From Terrimonas_A sp040509495 (GTDB lineage Bacteria; Bacteroidota; Bacteroidia; Chitinophagales; Chitinophagaceae), in assembly GCA_040509495.1 (NCBI GenBank), contig JBEVKW010000467.1, positions 1 through 64,000 of the forward strand: a stretch of DNA of 64,000 bases, given 5' to 3'. Of the stretch, positions 61,166-64,000 are shown one piece after another; positions within the stretch are counted from its first letter, which is position 1; each line of letters begins with the position of its first letter. The translations under genes and the position numbers were made by a program. Under the pieces are notes generated by a model. That model was not told the origin of the DNA. It saw only the letters and a program-made list of their open reading frames with translations, and did no database searches.

Positions 61166-63562
61166 CTACAGTTTCACTTTCACTTGTTTCCCGACATAGC
61201 TAACATTCGAGGTTTTACTTCCCTGCTGTTGCACGAGGGTCACATTGAATCTTCTATTGTCAAGCATACCCGGAAATGCGCCCTTCCTGTCTGCAATGGT
61301 CAATATCTTTTTCTTATCGTCCCAGTGGAAATCGATAGTTGAGAAGATGCCTTTTTCATAATTGTAGTTATCGTTCTCGTCCTCATACAATAGAAACTCA
61401 CCGTCTGCGCCGGGATACACCCGGATCTCTAACTCATCCCATTTCTTTTCGGTAGCATACTGAACGGAGGGTCCTGCAGGAAGAATTGAACCAGCTTTTA
61501 CAAAAACAGGGATGATATCGATCGGCGTTTCCTTTTTCACCCACTGTGCCCCGTTGTATGACTCTCCGGTCCAGAAATCAAACCATTTGCTACCGGCTGG
61601 CAGGTAGGCATCTCTTGTTTTGACCGTACTGAAATCTTCCGCCATAGTTGTATCCTTTCCTGCGATAACCTTCTTTACATACATCGGTTTCACTACAGGG
61701 CAAACCAGTAACGATTTTCCAAACATGAACTGATCGCTGATCGGAAGAACATTCTTATCCGAAGGAAAGTCCATCATCAGTGCACGCATCATGCTCGACT
61801 GATTGGCTGTTACCTGGTAAGAGGTGGAGTAGATATAGGGCAGCAATGTATACCGAAGCCGGATGAACTTTTCTATGGCATCATAGACCCTGTCTCCTTT
61901 TTTACCAAACTGATAGATCTCTCTCGGCGCATCTGCACCATGGGAACGCATCATGGGGTTAAATGCACCGAATTGCAACCAGCGTGTATACAACTCACGA
62001 TATTCCGGATCATCCAGTTTTCTCCTGAAATTCCAAAGAAAGAACCCTCCGATATCACTGTTCCAGTGCGGAATACCCGTCAATGAAAAATTCAATCCCG
62101 CCGTAACCTGGTTATGCAAAGCATCCCAGGAGGACACTACGTCGCCCGACCATGTATTGGCGCCATAACGCTGCTGACCTGCGAAGGCCGAACGCGTTAA
62201 GATGAAGACCCGTTTGCTGCTGTCAACCTTTCTTTGGTTTTGATAAACACCACCAACCGTTATCAACGGATAAGCATTGCGGACGCGACGGAAAGAACCG
62301 AGAAAAGTCTTTGTATTGAGATCAGCATCCGTCGCATTGAAATGATCCGGCTCAGAGGAATCCATCCACCAGCCATCGATACCGATCGAATGCATATTCT
62401 TCAGGTATTTCCAATAGATATCACGTGCTGCCGGGTTGTATGCATCATACACCCGTACACCAGAGGGATAATTCGGGTTGGGCGGCCATTTCTCAGAACC
62501 CGATTCTGGCCATGTTTTGAAATTAAACAACGCATTGATCTTCTCAAGCTCCTTATACTGTAATGTTTGCGGCCCGAAGCTCGACCAGATCGAAATGATC
62601 ATGTGGGCATTTAACCGGCGAACATCTTCCACCATCTTTTTTGGATCAGGAAAGTCCACATTCAGAAAATCCATTGCATTCCAGAGATAGTTGTTCCCCC
62701 AATACTGCCAGTCCTGTATCACACCATCCAACGGCACATTCAGCTGCCTGTACTTTCGCACCACGTCAACCAGTTCGGCCTGGCTCTTATAACGCTCCCT
62801 GCTTTGCCAGAAACCATACGTCCATAGCGGGAACATAGGAGCCTGACCAGTGAGGCTGCGCATCTGTGCGATCACGCCGTCTGCATTAGCGCCGTACATG
62901 AAGTAATAGTCGACGCAATCACCCACTTGTGAACTGAATGAAGTTGCGGCTGTATTATCTTCAAATATTGTAGGAGAATAATTATCCCAGAAAAGGCCGT
63001 ATCCTTTTACTGATTGAAAGAAGGGCACATAGTCGTCTGTATTACCCTGCACCATATTCATCTTCAGGTTGCGCTGGATCATCTTGCCACGCTGTTGCGA
63101 ACCGAGGCCATAGATCGCTTCCTCCGGGTCCAACTCAAAAGACTGTTTGATCGCATAAGAACTTACGCCCGCATCATTGAATGGCTCGAACGATGTACTT
63201 CCGGCTTTCTCTTTCAGCAAAGGAGTTTTGCTTTTCTGACCGAGAAAACTGACCTGCCCGTCACTCAAATTAACAACAACGTTCACCTGACCACTGCTAA
63301 CGGTTACAGCTCCTGCTGAACGCTTCATAGAAACATTCACCTTTACCGGCGTTGCAATCACCGATAAACTTTTCGGATCCGTTTCTTTCCCTGCAGGATA
63401 TTTCAATACGCGAACCGTAGATGCATTATAAAATTGCAGTTCAACAGTTGTTGTATTCAGGGTCAGCTTTACTCCACGTTCTGTTTGCTGCACGTCCTGC
63501 GCCATACACTGCAGCATGATCATCATAAGCAATACGGTGAAAACATGTTTGCTGAATTTCAT
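61166..63562 (-). CDS. GH31 alpha-xylosidase-like glycosidase
   Basis: A 798-residue exported family 31 enzyme; the ATG at 63562 gives the signal peptide MKFSKHVFTVLLMMIMLQCM(AQ). It has an N-terminal beta-sandwich (about 25-215), the catalytic barrel with Asp401 in WWMDSSEPD as nucleophile, an acid/base Asp in the GDVVSSWD segment (about 485), and C-terminal beta domains (about 590-798). No PA14 insertion is seen, unlike some alpha-xylosidases. Xyloside and xyloglucan side-chain hydrolysis are most likely, but alpha-glucosidase activity cannot be excluded. A second GH31 gene lies directly upstream. Confidence 0.88.
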   Translation of the reverse strand: MKFSKHVFTVLLMMIMLQCMAQDVQQTERGVKLTLNTTTVELQFYNASTVRVLKYPAGKETDPKSLSVIATPVKVNVSMKRSAGAVTVSSGQVNVVVNLSDGQVSFLGQKSKTPLLKEKAGSTSFEPFNDAGVSSYAIKQSFELDPEEAIYGLGSQQRGKMIQRNLKMNMVQGNTDDYVPFFQSVKGYGLFWDNYSPTIFEDNTAATSFSSQVGDCVDYYFMYGANADGVIAQMRSLTGQAPMFPLWTYGFWQSRERYKSQAELVDVVRKYRQLNVPLDGVIQDWQYWGNNYLWNAMDFLNVDFPDPKKMVEDVRRLNAHMIISIWSSFGPQTLQYKELEKINALFNFKTWPESGSEKWPPNPNYPSGVRVYDAYNPAARDIYWKYLKNMHSIGIDGWWMDSSEPDHFNATDADLNTKTFLGSFRRVRNAYPLITVGGVYQNQRKVDSSKRVFILTRSAFAGQQRYGANTWSGDVVSSWDALHNQVTAGLNFSLTGIPHWNSDIGGFFLWNFRRKLDDPEYRELYTRWLQFGAFNPMMRSHGADAPREIYQFGKKGDRVYDAIEKFIRLRYTLLPYIYSTSYQVTANQSSMMRALMMDFPSDKNVLPISDQFMFGKSLLVCPVVKPMYVKKVIAGKDTTMAEDFSTVKTRDAYLPAGSKWFDFWTGESYNGAQWVKKETPIDIIPVFVKAGSILPAGPSVQYATEKKWDELEIRVYPGADGEFLLYEDENDNYNYEKGIFSTIDFHWDDKKKILTIADRKGAFPGMLDNRRFNVTLVQQQGSKTSNVSYVGKQVKVKL

Positions 63563-63631
63563 TACTATCATTAGCATAAGTTTTTTTTCTTAAAAATATC
63601 TGCCGGTAAGGGTATAGCAGTGTTCGCCTGC

Positions 63632-64000
63632 CTATTTATTGCCTAAAACAACACCTGTTTTCTTACCCGTATAAGTGATTGTTTTCACAGGTTGGCTTTC
63701 CGCCATACCATAACCATTTGTGTGATCTGCGGACACGATCTTAAAAATGTACTGTTTGCTGGTGGTTATATATTTTCCTTCCTGCACACCGATCGTTAGT
63801 GTATTCGACCTGTCATTCCAGGAAAAAGGGATCGCCTGGTAGTTACCTTTCTCATAATTATAATTATCACCTTCATCATTGTACAGGGTAAATTGACCAT
63901 CAGCGCCGCGATAGATCCTGATCTCTAAAGTATCCGTTTTCTTCTCTCCGGTATATTGTATAAATGGCCCCATAGGAACAATAGATCCGGCTTTTACGAG
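63632..64000 (-). CDS. GH31 glycosidase, C-terminal fragment cut by window end
   Basis: The reading frame is open to the window edge; the visible 122 residues are the C-terminus of a family 31 enzyme. The stretch VKAGSIVPMGPFIQYTGEKK and DGQFTLYNDEGDNYNYEKG closely match the equivalent part of the GH31 at 61166-63562, so the two are tandem paralogs, with 69 bp between the stop of this gene and the start of the next. The start and catalytic domain lie outside the window. Confidence 0.9.
   Translation of the reverse strand, partial: LVKAGSIVPMGPFIQYTGEKKTDTLEIRIYRGADGQFTLYNDEGDNYNYEKGNYQAIPFSWNDRSNTLTIGVQEGKYITTSKQYIFKIVSADHTNGYGMAESQPVKTITYTGKKTGVVLGNK

Overview
The window looks like a chromosomal segment of a plant-polysaccharide-degrading Bacteroidota, most likely in or near the Chitinophagaceae. 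The signs are three SusC/SusD pairs, a hybrid two-component regulator carrying a two-component-regulator propeller, many exported glycoside hydrolases, a type IX secretion (type B) sorting domain on a large surface protein, and short inverted repeats between genes. No species can be named from the sequence alone. No tRNA, rRNA, CRISPR array, integrase or transposase was seen.

Region 1 (1-12,600) is a sugar-acid block built as two divergent units. The minus-strand unit is AraC regulator, FGGY kinase, BASS-type transporter, RraA-like aldolase and galactonate-dehydratase-like enolase-superfamily enzyme; the last two carry export signals, which is unusual. The plus-strand unit is alpha-ketoglutaric semialdehyde dehydrogenase, IlvD/Edd-type pentonate dehydratase, FAH-family 2-keto-3-deoxypentonate dehydratase and a GntP permease. 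Together these make a non-phosphorylative (Weimberg-type) route from a pentonate to 2-oxoglutarate. A decayed SusC fragment lies between the two units.

Region 2 (12,600-31,900) is a LacI-governed polysaccharide utilization locus: GH29, LacI, SusD and SusC, a second LacI, then GH43, GH95 and GH127 on the minus strand and a divergent GH97. Near-identical 16-bp palindromes centred on AATCGATT sit in the SusC/LacI intergenic region and in the GH127/GH97 intergenic region, and are good candidates for the LacI operator.

Region 3 (32,100-64,000) is a xylan/glucuronoarabinoxylan locus: hybrid two-component regulator, three GH43 enzymes, GH115 alpha-glucuronidase, xylose isomerase, and a SusC-SusD-SusC-SusD-lipoprotein operon in the order of the known xus (xylan utilization) cluster. 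After it come a very large seven-repeat propeller plus Ig-like protein with a type IX sorting tail and two tandem GH31 genes, the second cut by the window end. All glycosidases seen are side-chain or exo-acting types; no endo-xylanase is present in the window.

How the parts could work together: the Sus-type complexes and exported glycosidases strip arabinose, glucuronic acid, galactose or fucose and xylose from plant cell wall xylan or xyloglucan. Xylose enters by the isomerase route, and oxidised pentoses enter through GntP and the Weimberg-type operon. Several families of short inverted repeats bracket some cassettes (the exported dehydratase/aldolase pair, and the hybrid regulator gene) and may mark mobile or recombining boundaries.
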